Source: a virus
Length of the DNA stretch: 23,795 nt
Direction: 5' to 3' (one strand)
Virus record (IMG/VR): IMGVR_UViG_3300007345_000283
Span: 1-23,795 of that record
In this document: positions 6,709 to 14,277 of the stretch, piece by piece
Numbering within the stretch: position 1 is the first letter of the stretch
Layout: the number at the start of each line of letters is the position of its first letter
The notes under the pieces: model-generated
Database searches by the model: none
Told to the model about the DNA's origin: nothing
Seen by the model: the letters and a program-made list of their open reading frames with translations, nothing else
Program-made: the position numbers and the translations under genes

Positions 6709-8859
6709 ATGCCTTTAACAAATGTACAAATAAGACCTGGATTTAATAAACAAGTAACCCCTACTGGAGCTGAAGGACAATGGACTGATGGGGATTTTGT
6801 TAGATTTAGATATGGCCTTCCTGAAAAAATAGGAGGCTGGGAACAAATAACTTCAAATACACTAGTCGGTGCGGCTAGAGATCAACTTGTTTGGGCTGAC
6901 TTGGATGGTAGAAGATATTCAGCTATAGGTACTAATAAAGCTTTAATAATTTATTTTGAAAATTCATTTTACGACATTACACCATTAGACGCTGCAATTG
7001 CTGGAGCAACCTTTACAACAGCTAATACTAGTCCAACTGTAACAGTAAATAAAATAGCCCACGGACTTTCTGCTGGAGATTTATTTACATTTACATCTGT
7101 TACACCTCCATCAGGAGCTGGTTATTTGGCTGCAGATTTTACTACAAATACTTTTGAAGTTGTGACGGCACCAAGCCAAGATACATTTACGATTACAATG
7201 GCAACTAATGCTGGAACAACAGTTGCGGCAAGTGGAGCAGCAACAATAAATCCTTATGTTAAAGTAGGACCACTAAATCAAACTTCTGGTTTTGGTTATG
7301 GTACCTCTGGGTGGGGTGGATCATCTGGAGTAATATCAACACTTAATGGTTTACTACAAGATGATACTGCTGGAACTGGAGGGTCTGGTACATCAATTAC
7401 TTTATCTTCTGTTGTTGGTTTTCCAACATCTGGAACTATAAAAGTAGGCACTGAATTTATTTCTTACACTGGTATATCCACAAATGATTTAACTGGTATT
7501 ACCAGAGGAGTTGCAGGAACAAGAACTGCTCATTCTACTGGTGCTTCTGTTGAAGTTTATCTTGGATGGGGAACGGCATCATTAACTGGTGGAGTGACCT
7601 TAGAGTCTGCATCATGGTCATTAGATCATTTTGGTTCAAAATTAATTGCAACAATAAAAGATGGTCAAACTTTTGAATGGGATACAATAAGTAATGTTGC
7701 TGCTGCTTTAACAACTAGAGCAACTGTAGTAAGTGGGGCACCCACAAAATCTGTTATGTCAATTGTTTCTGAAAGAGATAGACATTTAGTCATTCTTGGA
7801 ACAGAGACTACGATTGGTACTTCAAGTACCCAAGATAAAATGTTTATAAGATTTTCAGATCAAGAAGATATATCTGATTATGCTCCAACTTCAGTCAACA
7901 CTGCGGGTACATTTAGAATAGATTCAGGAACAAAAATTGTGGGAGCTGTGAGAGGTAAAGATTATATTTTAATTTTAACTGACACATCTGCATATGTTAT
8001 GCAGTTTGTTGGTCCTCCGTTTACATTTTCAATTAGACAAGTTGGTTCGAACTGTGGGGCTATAGGACAACACTCTATCAAATATGCTAACGGAGCTGTT
8101 TGGTGGATGGGTCAAGCTGGAGGTTTTTTCGTTTATGATGGTACTGTAAAATCTGTACCATGTTTAGTTGAAGATTTTGTATTTACAAATAAAGGAGACA
8201 ACCTTGGCTTAAGTTATGCTAATGGTGAACAAATATATGCAGGACTCAATCATCTTTATGAAGAAATAAGTTGGTTTTATCCTAAAAATGGTTCTTCATT
8301 AATTGATAGAGTAGTCACTTATAATTATTCTGAACAAACGTGGACAACTGGTTCATTATCTAGAACTACTTGGTTTGATGCCACACTATATGATAATCCT
8401 TACGCAACAGAATTTTCATCAACAGGCACTCCCTCTTTTCCAACAATACAAGGAGTAACAAATCAAAATGGTGCTTCAACTTATTATGCTCATGAAGTGG
8501 GTAATAATGAAGTAGATTTTACTGGAGCAAAAACAGCTATTCCAGCTTTTATTCAATCTGGAGATTTTGATTTATCTCAAGGTGGAGATGGACAATTTTT
8601 TATGAGCTTAAGAAGATTTATTCCTGATTTTAAATTAATTACTGGTGACGCACAAATAACTATTAACCTTAGAAAGTTTCCTTCTGATACTTCAACATCC
8701 TCGCCTCTCGGACCTTTTACAGTAAATAGCACAACTGAAAAAGTAGACACTAGAGCAAGATCTCGATTTGCAAGTATTAAAGTTGCGAATACTTCAACAG
8801 ACCAAAACTGGAGATATGGAACTTTTAGAGCTGATGTGCAACCTGATGGAATGAGATAA
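6709..8859 (+). CDS. Large tail/stabilisation protein, 716 aa, with inserted beta domains
   Basis: This is the second largest product. It starts MPLTNVQIRPGFNKQVTPTG and TDGDFVRFRYGLPEKIGGW, a start I recognise from tail tube/DNA-stabilisation proteins of marine podoviruses. Repeated motifs (DRHLVILG, DYILILTDTSAYVMQ, GAVWWMGQAGGFFVYDG) suggest a beta-propeller-like core, as in P22 gp10 or T7 gp12. Two small beta domains appear inserted: one near residues 112-164 (AHGLSAGDLFTFTS to DTFTITM, resembling the FCCH-like domain of phage tail proteins) and one near 228-284 (FPTSGTIKVGTEFISYTG to LTGITRGVAGT). It probably forms the tail nozzle below the adaptor ring. Length and context support this; homology to gp10 or gp12 is not proven. 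Confidence 0.65.
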   Translation: MPLTNVQIRPGFNKQVTPTGAEGQWTDGDFVRFRYGLPEKIGGWEQITSNTLVGAARDQLVWADLDGRRYSAIGTNKALIIYFENSFYDITPLDAAIAGATFTTANTSPTVTVNKIAHGLSAGDLFTFTSVTPPSGAGYLAADFTTNTFEVVTAPSQDTFTITMATNAGTTVAASGAATINPYVKVGPLNQTSGFGYGTSGWGGSSGVISTLNGLLQDDTAGTGGSGTSITLSSVVGFPTSGTIKVGTEFISYTGISTNDLTGITRGVAGTRTAHSTGASVEVYLGWGTASLTGGVTLESASWSLDHFGSKLIATIKDGQTFEWDTISNVAAALTTRATVVSGAPTKSVMSIVSERDRHLVILGTETTIGTSSTQDKMFIRFSDQEDISDYAPTSVNTAGTFRIDSGTKIVGAVRGKDYILILTDTSAYVMQFVGPPFTFSIRQVGSNCGAIGQHSIKYANGAVWWMGQAGGFFVYDGTVKSVPCLVEDFVFTNKGDNLGLSYANGEQIYAGLNHLYEEISWFYPKNGSSLIDRVVTYNYSEQTWTTGSLSRTTWFDATLYDNPYATEFSSTGTPSFPTIQGVTNQNGASTYYAHEVGNNEVDFTGAKTAIPAFIQSGDFDLSQGGDGQFFMSLRRFIPDFKLITGDAQITINLRKFPSDTSTSSPLGPFTVNSTTEKVDTRARSRFASIKVANTSTDQNWRYGTFRADVQPDGMR

Positions 8860-9023
8860 TGGCAAGAGTAGATATTATAATTCCAGAGCCAACACCAGTT
8901 TATACTGAAGATAATCAAAGACAAATAGCTCAATCTTTACAAACTCTTAAAGATAAGTTAAACACTTCTTATCAACAAGAAATAAAAAATGAACAAGATA
9001 CTTTTAATTGGTTTTTATCATGA
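8859..9023 (+). CDS. Small virion-cluster protein, 54 aa
   Basis: The ATG at 8859 overlaps the stop of the large tail gene by one base (TAATG), and the stop at 9021-9023 overlaps the next start in an ATGA. The 54-residue product begins MARVDIIIPEPTPVYTEDN, then has an amphipathic helix (QRQIAQSLQTLKDKLNTSYQ). The tight coupling on both sides shows that it is a real gene. Short proteins of this kind follow the large tail gene in related marine phages; a tail-associated or helix-bundle role is a guess. Confidence 0.7.
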   Translation: MARVDIIIPEPTPVYTEDNQRQIAQSLQTLKDKLNTSYQQEIKNEQDTFNWFLS

Positions 9024-9355
9024 CAATCAGATACAAAAGTGACACCTACGATTTAACAACAAGTAATATTACAACAATTTTAACTTGTCCTGTTGATGGA
9101 ACAATATTAGTTAAATCATTACAAGCAAGTCACCAAAATGCAAGTAATGTAGATGTTGATGCATATTTACAAAAGTCTGGTGGATCAAATGTAGAAATTA
9201 GTCATGCACAATTAAATAAAAGTTTTACAAATATGGTAAGTGAAACTTTAGCGATGGAAGCATCTGATGTTCTAAAAATTCAAGCAGACACGGCTAATGA
9301 AATTACAGGTGTTGTAAGTTATGCTCTTATAGACAGATCCCAGGAAAATGGCTAG
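9020..9355 (+). CDS. Small structural protein, 111 aa, beta-rich
   Basis: The start is taken as ATG 9020, which overlaps the upstream stop as ATGA; a TTG at 9008 is in frame but has no support. The product begins MTIRYKSDTYDLTTSNITTIL and continues with alternating hydrophobic residues (GTILVKSLQASHQN, VDVDAYLQKSGG, EASDVLKIQADTAN, VVSYALID), typical of a small beta-sandwich virion protein. It could be a tail or head decoration subunit. The next gene starts inside its end (8-base overlap). Confidence 0.7.
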   Translation: MTIRYKSDTYDLTTSNITTILTCPVDGTILVKSLQASHQNASNVDVDAYLQKSGGSNVEISHAQLNKSFTNMVSETLAMEASDVLKIQADTANEITGVVSYALIDRSQENG

Positions 9356-9476
9356 ACAAAAATTTGTAAGTTTTACTCCCAGACCAAAACCTAGGAAAAG
9401 GCCTCGAAGACATAAAAAAAATCTTTGCAAAGCGGAAAAAAGAAGTTATAAGAAATATAACAGACAAGGCAGATAA
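9348..9476 (+). CDS. Very basic 42-residue protein
   Basis: The ATG at 9348 overlaps the end of the previous gene by 8 bases, and the stop at 9474-9476 is 2 bases before the next gene. Of the 42 residues 18 are Lys or Arg and only one is acidic. The centre reads PRPKPRKRPRRHKKN and the C-terminal end is KRSYKKYNRQGR, with a single Cys at position 27. I recognise nearly identical small proteins from marine phage genomes, so it is a conserved gene, not a chance frame. The charge suggests binding to DNA or RNA, for example as a packaged DNA-condensing peptide. No function is known to me. Confidence 0.75.
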   Translation: MARQKFVSFTPRPKPRKRPRRHKKNLCKAEKRSYKKYNRQGR

Positions 9477-9478
9477 TT

Positions 9479-9676
9479 ATGAATGATTTACCAAAAATAC
9501 CAGCTGAAGCTAAAGAAGTAATAAAACATAAAAGAACAGGAAAAGTATATGCTAGTAAAGCTGAGTTTGATTCTGATGTTGCTGATCCCAATACTGACAC
9601 TACTGTGGATGACTTTAGACAAGACCTCGAAATTAAAGTTACTAAAATTCCAATGGGTATTGAAACAAAAAAATAA
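9479..9676 (+). CDS. Unknown small protein, 65 aa
   Basis: This gene lies between the basic protein (2-base gap) and the glycosyltransferase (0-base gap), which supports its being real. The 65-residue product starts MNDLPKIPAEAKEVIKHKRTGKVYASKAEFDSD, with a KxTGKVYxS motif resembling small proteins of other phages, and continues with an acidic middle (DVADPNTDTTVDDFRQD). No membrane segment or catalytic motif is seen. The motif suggests a small folded phage accessory protein; its role is unknown. Confidence 0.65.
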   Translation: MNDLPKIPAEAKEVIKHKRTGKVYASKAEFDSDVADPNTDTTVDDFRQDLEIKVTKIPMGIETKK

Positions 9677-10609
9677 ATGAAACCTAGAGGTGCAACTGAA
9701 CTTCAAATGGAAATGCTTAATAAGCATGTTTCAAAAGAGCTTTTAGAGAAAGTACAAATTTGTACATCAATACCAGGTAAGGTTCCATTAGACCCTGACA
9801 AACTTAATATATTGTGGCAAAAAAATTCTTATGATCAACCTAATCTTCAAGAATTTTTTAAAAATAAAGAAAGACATAAAGAATATGATTGGTATGTTTT
9901 TAACAGCCATTGGAATTATGAAAAGTTTAGATATTTTTTTGGAATACCAACTGAAAGATGTATCGTTATAAAAAATGGTATTGATGAATTTCCAATTAGA
10001 AAAATATATCAAAAAGGAAAACCGATAAAATTAATACATCATTGCACACCTTGGAGAGGTATAAATGTATTATTGTTAGCTATGCAACAAATAACACATC
10101 CTAACATATCTTTAGATGTTTATTCTTCTACTCAAGTATATGGCTCTGATTTTAGTAAAGTGCATGATGATGAATTTAAACCACTATACGATCAAGCTAA
10201 AGAATTACCAAATGTAAATTATATTGGATATAAACCTCATGAGTACATAAAAGAAATGATGCCTAATTATGATATGTTTGTTTATCCTTCTATATTTGAA
10301 GAAACATCATGTGTGTCAGCTTTAGAAGCTTTAGCGTCTGGGGTTCATGTAATTACAAATAATTATGGAGCCTTGTATGAAACTTGTTCAGAGTGGCCTG
10401 TCTATGTAAATTACTCAACTAATTATGAACAGATGGCAACAGATACTGCAAATGCAATCATGACTGCTGCAGGATATCTCCATGAAGATAGTATTCAAGA
10501 ACATTTATCAGAACAACAAAAATTTTATAAAAAATTTTATAACTGGAAAAGCAAAGGACAACAATGGACTACTTTTCTTACTGGAGCTTTAAAAGATAAA
10601 GGTTTATAA
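9677..10609 (+). CDS. Glycosyltransferase, GT-B fold, GT4-like
   Basis: The 310-residue product has the C-terminal half of a GT-B glycosyltransferase. VFNSHWN (74-80) and IKNGID (98-103) are typical interdomain motifs, IKLIHHCTPWRGI (117-129) begins the nucleotide-sugar-binding domain, and YPSIFEETSCVSALEALASG (203-222) contains the E209-x7-E217 signature of GT4-type enzymes. With 310 residues it is shorter than most GT4 enzymes (350-400), mainly in the N-terminal acceptor domain. It would transfer a sugar from a nucleotide sugar to an unknown acceptor. The start directly follows the preceding stop (TAAATG). It heads a second cargo island with an oxygenase and another glycosyltransferase. Confidence 0.85.
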   Translation: MKPRGATELQMEMLNKHVSKELLEKVQICTSIPGKVPLDPDKLNILWQKNSYDQPNLQEFFKNKERHKEYDWYVFNSHWNYEKFRYFFGIPTERCIVIKNGIDEFPIRKIYQKGKPIKLIHHCTPWRGINVLLLAMQQITHPNISLDVYSSTQVYGSDFSKVHDDEFKPLYDQAKELPNVNYIGYKPHEYIKEMMPNYDMFVYPSIFEETSCVSALEALASGVHVITNNYGALYETCSEWPVYVNYSTNYEQMATDTANAIMTAAGYLHEDSIQEHLSEQQKFYKKFYNWKSKGQQWTTFLTGALKDKGL

Positions 10610-10610
10610 T
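10605..10610 (+). promoter_or_regulatory. Weak candidate -10 box before third oxygenase
   Basis: TATAAT at 10605-10610 spans the end of the glycosyltransferase gene and lies 5 bases before ATG 10616. There is no good -35 box at the expected distance. It is listed because its placement, just before a start that lacks a close Shine-Dalgarno sequence, matches the boxes at 6697 and 4815. Confidence 0.2.
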
Positions 10611-10615
10611 TTTTT

Positions 10616-11197
10616 ATGTTTGAGTATGAAAAACTTAATGAATACATTATAAAAGTAAAACTACCAGATTTAATTTTTGATGAAATAAAAATATGGAAAA
10701 AAGAATGTGATAAAATTAAAAATCACAAATTATCTTTTTTAAAAACTATGGATAATGCTGGAACTGAAGGCAATAATTATCAAGTAAGTGTTTCTAAATT
10801 TTTAATTTATGATGGATTTTGGTTACCTTACGTTTTAAGATTAATTTCAAAACTTTGTGGAGGCCACCATAGAGATTATTATTTAAGAGAATGGCCTGGT
10901 CATTTTGAATCTGACGTTTGGATAAACTATGCTTACAAAAATAATTATAATCCAATACACAGCCATAGTGGTTTTGTCTCAGGAGTTATTTACTTACAAA
11001 ATCAAAATGATTTAACTATTTTTCCAGATCAAAATTTTAGTGTACAAGGTAAACCAGGGGAGATGATTTTATTTCCTTCAACATTAGAGCATCAAGTAGA
11101 GAAAATAAAAGATAATTATGAAAGAATAACTTTTGCATTTAATATAAATCTTGATAAAAACCATGAAAGAGTAAAAGGGCACCATGAAAAAAAATAA
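10616..11197 (+). CDS. Third 2OG-Fe(II) oxygenase-like protein (cyanophage type)
   Basis: This 193-residue protein has the layout of the phage oxygenase family often seen in cyanophages: INYAYKNNYNPIHSHSGFVSGVIYLQ (about 103-128) followed by KPGEMILFPSTLEHQVEKI (146-164) and YERITFAFN (168-176). The likely metal ligands are H115, H117 and H159, with R170 for 2-oxoglutarate; an HxH pair instead of the usual HxD is a feature of this subfamily as I remember it. The substrate is unknown. It sits between two glycosyltransferases and overlaps the second by 14 bases, which suggests that hydroxylation and glycosylation act on a shared target or pathway. Confidence 0.7.
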   Translation: MFEYEKLNEYIIKVKLPDLIFDEIKIWKKECDKIKNHKLSFLKTMDNAGTEGNNYQVSVSKFLIYDGFWLPYVLRLISKLCGGHHRDYYLREWPGHFESDVWINYAYKNNYNPIHSHSGFVSGVIYLQNQNDLTIFPDQNFSVQGKPGEMILFPSTLEHQVEKIKDNYERITFAFNINLDKNHERVKGHHEKK

Positions 11198-12068
11198 TGA
11201 ATTTGTAAATGAAGATACTTATCAAACGTTAAAAGAATTTAGAGTTGACCCACCCTCTCAAGATTTAGCTGTTAAGCCATTATGGAAAAATAAACCAAAA
11301 ACAAAACCAAAAAAAGATTATTCTATATTTGTTGCTACTCCAGTGCATAGTGATGTATCTTTACATTATACACAAGCATTACTAGAGTTTCAAAAGTACG
11401 CAAATGAACAAGGTGTAGAAACACATTTTCAATTAATGAAATCTTCATTAGTTACTCAAGGAAGAAATTTATGTGTATCAAGTTTTTTGGAATCAGATCA
11501 AACTCATTTGTTATTTATTGATTCTGATATATGGTTTCATTCTCCGTCAATACTTAGAATGGTAGAAAAAGATAAAGATATAATATCTATACCTTACCCG
11601 TTAAAAACAATGATGTGGGAGAAACTATTTCAAAAAATACAAGATGGTGTAAATATACAAAAACCTTACGATTTAAAAAAATATTTAAATACTTATCCTA
11701 TGAGAGTTGAAAACCCTAAAAGTATAATTATGGATAATGGTGTAATTGAAGTTACCCATAGCCCTACAGGTTGTATGTTAATTAAAAGAGAAGTTTTTGA
11801 AAAGATGATTAAGGCTTATCCTGATAAAAGTATTGTGCAAAAAACTGTTATTAATGGGAAGTATGTAGATAGACCAAATATGTGGAATTTTTTTGACACT
11901 TTACATGATCCAGTAGAAAAGGTTTATTTAGGTGAAGATTTTGCTTTCTGTAAACTTTGGAAAGATTTAGGTGGCAAATGTTATGCATTAGTGGATGCTC
12001 CAATAGTTCATGTAGGTGATCATACATACGAAGGTCGATTTAGTGATGAGTTGATAAGCAAACAGTAA
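11184..12068 (+). CDS. Glycosyltransferase-like protein, GT-A fold
   Basis: This 294-residue protein has a nucleotide-sugar-binding GT-A pattern: IFVATPVHSDVSLHY (48-62), LVTQGRNLCVSSFL (89-102), LLFIDSDIWF (109-118) with the D113-S-D115 metal motif, SPTGCMLIKREVF (193-205), then GEDFAFCKLWKDLGGKCY (250-267) and the closing VHVGDHTYEGRF (275-286). Similar proteins occur in many phages with modified glycans. The first 45 residues are Lys-rich, low-complexity and probably flexible. It overlaps the upstream oxygenase by 14 bases and ends the second cargo island. Confidence 0.75.
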   Translation: MKKNNEFVNEDTYQTLKEFRVDPPSQDLAVKPLWKNKPKTKPKKDYSIFVATPVHSDVSLHYTQALLEFQKYANEQGVETHFQLMKSSLVTQGRNLCVSSFLESDQTHLLFIDSDIWFHSPSILRMVEKDKDIISIPYPLKTMMWEKLFQKIQDGVNIQKPYDLKKYLNTYPMRVENPKSIIMDNGVIEVTHSPTGCMLIKREVFEKMIKAYPDKSIVQKTVINGKYVDRPNMWNFFDTLHDPVEKVYLGEDFAFCKLWKDLGGKCYALVDAPIVHVGDHTYEGRFSDELISKQ

Positions 12069-12080
12069 AATGGTAATATA

Positions 12081-12089
12081 TGCTATAAT
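12081..12089 (+). promoter_or_regulatory. Extended -10 promoter before internal virion protein block
   Basis: TGCTATAAT at 12081-12089 is a perfect extended -10 element in the 35-base gap before the ejection-protein block. Extended -10 promoters do not need a strong -35 box, and none is visible. ATG 12104 has an AGGA at 12091-12094 as a ribosome-binding site; a start at the usual distance (about 12096) would leave only about 8 bases of leader. Confidence 0.45.
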
Positions 12090-12103
12090 TAGGAAATTAC
12101 TAT

Positions 12104-12991
12104 ATGGACCCATTCACAATAGCACTAGCCACATTTGGCGTACAAAAACTTAGAGGAAAATCTACAAAAAGATCATTACGAGATGCATTCTTAGTAGGAG
12201 GTGGTTCTTATGCATTAGGACAAGCGGCTCCCCAATTAGGAATTGGACAAGGTTCAGCTTTCTCAGGTTTAGGTTTTGGTCAGTCTGCCAAAGGTGCTTT
12301 ACCAACTTTACCAAACGAAGCTGTAGCAGGAGCACAGTTTAGAGACAAAGGTTACCAAGCAGCTTTATCCCAAGGTGCAGAAACTACTTCTGCAGAACCA
12401 ACTGGTATTATGAAATTATTTAAAAAAGCAAAAGATAATCCAGTCGAGTCAGCTTTAATTGCTTCAACAGTTTTACCATTATTAGCTGGAGAGGAAGAAG
12501 CTCCTAAACCAATGTTTACTGAGGATGATTACAAACAAGCTTACAAAGAACAATCTCAAAAACTTCAAGGTGGTTTTGAACCAGTAGCAGATGCAATGCC
12601 TTCAAGATCAGATGTATATGGTTCAAATATGTTTTATGCAAATCAAGGTGGACTTGCAACTGCAATACCAAAATACAATCAAGGTGGTGTAAATTATTTA
12701 CCATCAAAAATAGACCATAATGAAAATGATGTTAACAATTATGTTAGAGCAGAAGGTTATGTAGAAGACGGAGCTGGAGCTGGAGACAAAGACGAAGATA
12801 CAATGTTAGCTCAACTAGCTGATGGAGAATTTGTATCTAGAGCTGATGCAGTTTTAGGTGCAGGTATTTTATCTGGAGCTGACCCAAAAAGTTTTAAAAA
12901 TATGAGAAAAGCAGGTGCTGACTTTTTTTATGATCAACAAAAAAAATTTAAAAGAATTTACGATATAGTCAATGCAAGTAAACAAAACTAA
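12104..12991 (+). CDS. Internal virion/ejection-block protein with SDGEFV-type motif, 295 aa
   Basis: The N-terminal half (to about 130) is Gly/Ala-rich and moderately hydrophobic (FLVGGGSYALGQAAP, ESALIASTVLPLLAG). The C-terminal part has two NQGG motifs (residues 180-183 and 192-195) and then DEDTMLAQLADGEFVSRADAV (230-250), a version of the SDGEFVmtadAV motif found in many marine phage virion proteins. The final 35 residues are basic and helical. It opens a run of five virion genes that looks like the DNA-ejection set of short-tailed phages. An extended -10 promoter precedes it. It overlaps the next gene by 20 bases. Its precise place in the virion is not known. Confidence 0.6.
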   Translation: MDPFTIALATFGVQKLRGKSTKRSLRDAFLVGGGSYALGQAAPQLGIGQGSAFSGLGFGQSAKGALPTLPNEAVAGAQFRDKGYQAALSQGAETTSAEPTGIMKLFKKAKDNPVESALIASTVLPLLAGEEEAPKPMFTEDDYKQAYKEQSQKLQGGFEPVADAMPSRSDVYGSNMFYANQGGLATAIPKYNQGGVNYLPSKIDHNENDVNNYVRAEGYVEDGAGAGDKDEDTMLAQLADGEFVSRADAVLGAGILSGADPKSFKNMRKAGADFFYDQQKKFKRIYDIVNASKQN

Positions 12992-13433
12992 AATAAAAAA
13001 ACAAGTAGAAGTACTTGAGATATTTCCAAAATTACTTGATGAGTATTGGAACTTAGTTGATTTTATGTTGAGAGAAGGTTTAAAGTATGATGGTGATCCA
13101 ATGAATATTAGTGATCTAAAGAAATTAATTAAAGAAGGCCAGATGCAATTATTTGTTATGTTTGGTTCTGATGACGGTATTCAATACAAAGTGTTTGGTG
13201 TATGTGTTACACGAATCACGGCTCTTCCTAACTTTAATCAATGTGAAGTAATTTTATTAAAAGGAAGCAAGAGAGAATTGTGGCAAGACGAACTTGCTGA
13301 TACAATAGAAGGACTTGCTAAATTAAGCAGTTGTAAAAGAATAGCTGTTCATGCAAGACCTGGTTGGGAACCTTTTTTAAAAACAAAAGGCTGGGGTGTT
13401 AAAAGATATTTATATACAAAGGAGATTAAGTAA
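12972..13433 (+). CDS. GNAT-fold-like protein of the internal virion block
   Basis: This 153-residue protein resembles acetyltransferase-fold proteins found in the internal-virion gene block of podoviruses (compare T7 gp13). A helical N-terminus leads to strands around LFVMFGSDD and KVFGVCVTRI, and the C-terminal part, CKRIAVHARPGWEPFLKTKGWGVKRYLYTKEI, has the GW turn often seen near the end of GNAT proteins. A classical acetyl-CoA P-loop (Q/RxxGxG/A) is not evident, so it may be a structural relative without activity. It overlaps the upstream gene by 20 bases and the downstream one by one base. The comparison to gp13 is inference from position and pattern. Confidence 0.55.
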   Translation: MQVNKTKIKKQVEVLEIFPKLLDEYWNLVDFMLREGLKYDGDPMNISDLKKLIKEGQMQLFVMFGSDDGIQYKVFGVCVTRITALPNFNQCEVILLKGSKRELWQDELADTIEGLAKLSSCKRIAVHARPGWEPFLKTKGWGVKRYLYTKEIK

Positions 13434-14275
13434 TGAGTTTTATATTTGGAGGCGGTGGAGGTGGCGGTGGCCAGACACAATCTGGTTCATCAGTTGTTAC
13501 ACAAAGAGAAGCTCCTGGAGTTGAGGCTAGAAAACTATCCTTATATGATCAAGCTGCTAAATTAGCATCTACTCCTGTTTCATTACCCGCAGTACAAGTT
13601 GCTCCACTTTCTGGATTAGAACAAGCTGGAATAGCACAAGCTGGTCAAGTTGGTGTTGGAGCTGGTACAGTAGGACAAGGTATAACTGCTTTACAAGGTG
13701 CACAAGCTGCTCCAAACATATCTTCTTTTTTAAATCCTTATCAGTCTTATGTTACTGATGAAATTACACGTCAAGCTGGAATAGCAACAAATAGATTAGG
13801 TGCACAAGCTGTAGCTAGTGGTGCATTCGGTGGTGGCAGACAAGGAATTGCAGAAGCCGAAATAGAAAGAGCAAGACTAGCTAATATTGGTCAAGCTCAA
13901 GCTCAAGGTTTTCAAACTGCATTAGGTGCAGCTCAAACTCAAAGACAACAACAATTAGCAGCTGGTGCTACTTTAGGATCATTAGGTGCACAACAACAAG
14001 CTATGTCACTTGCAGATATTCAATCTCAATTACAAGCTGGTGGTGTTCAAAGAGGCATAGGCCAGGCTGGTTTAGAAGCTCAAAGACAAACTGCATTACA
14101 AAGACAATACGAACCTTATCAAAGAATAGAATTCTTAAAAGGTATTATGACAAATTTACCAACAACACAGAGTACACTTACAGCAACCACGGCTCCCGGT
14201 GCTAACCCAGTTGGACAAGCATTAGGTGCAGGACTAGGTGCATACTCTGCTTACAACTTGATGCAACCGAGGTAG
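13433..14275 (+). CDS. Ala/Gln-rich internal virion protein, 280 aa
   Basis: The protein begins with a run of eight glycines (residues 6-13), then a segment with PGVEARKLSLYDQAAKLA. A conserved core is FLNPYQSYVTDEITRQAG (about 99-116) and AVASGAFGGGRQGIAEAE (125-142), which I recognise from marine phage structural proteins. The section from about 150 to 235 is a long Ala/Gln helix with many AQAQ and QRQQQ steps, likely a coiled coil. The C-terminus is Gly/Ala-rich and hydrophobic. These features suit an ejection protein that crosses or lines the channel into the host. The start overlaps the previous stop by one base (TAATG). Confidence 0.65.
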   Translation: MSFIFGGGGGGGGQTQSGSSVVTQREAPGVEARKLSLYDQAAKLASTPVSLPAVQVAPLSGLEQAGIAQAGQVGVGAGTVGQGITALQGAQAAPNISSFLNPYQSYVTDEITRQAGIATNRLGAQAVASGAFGGGRQGIAEAEIERARLANIGQAQAQGFQTALGAAQTQRQQQLAAGATLGSLGAQQQAMSLADIQSQLQAGGVQRGIGQAGLEAQRQTALQRQYEPYQRIEFLKGIMTNLPTTQSTLTATTAPGANPVGQALGAGLGAYSAYNLMQPR

Positions 14276-14277
14276 TA

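Noticed and set aside
8577-8933. 118-codon frame on the - strand opposite the end of the large tail gene
   Set aside because: It overlaps the tail gene and the 54-residue gene on the + strand and lacks any recognisable domain or start signal.
9008-9010. TTG start for the 111-residue virion protein
   Set aside because: ATG 9020 overlaps the upstream stop as ATGA, the usual coupled arrangement in this genome.
9391-10012. Open frames on the - strand opposite the small genes and glycosyltransferase
   Set aside because: They are Phe/Ser/Ile-rich shadow frames produced by AT-rich coding sequence, with no ribosome-binding sites or recognisable motifs.
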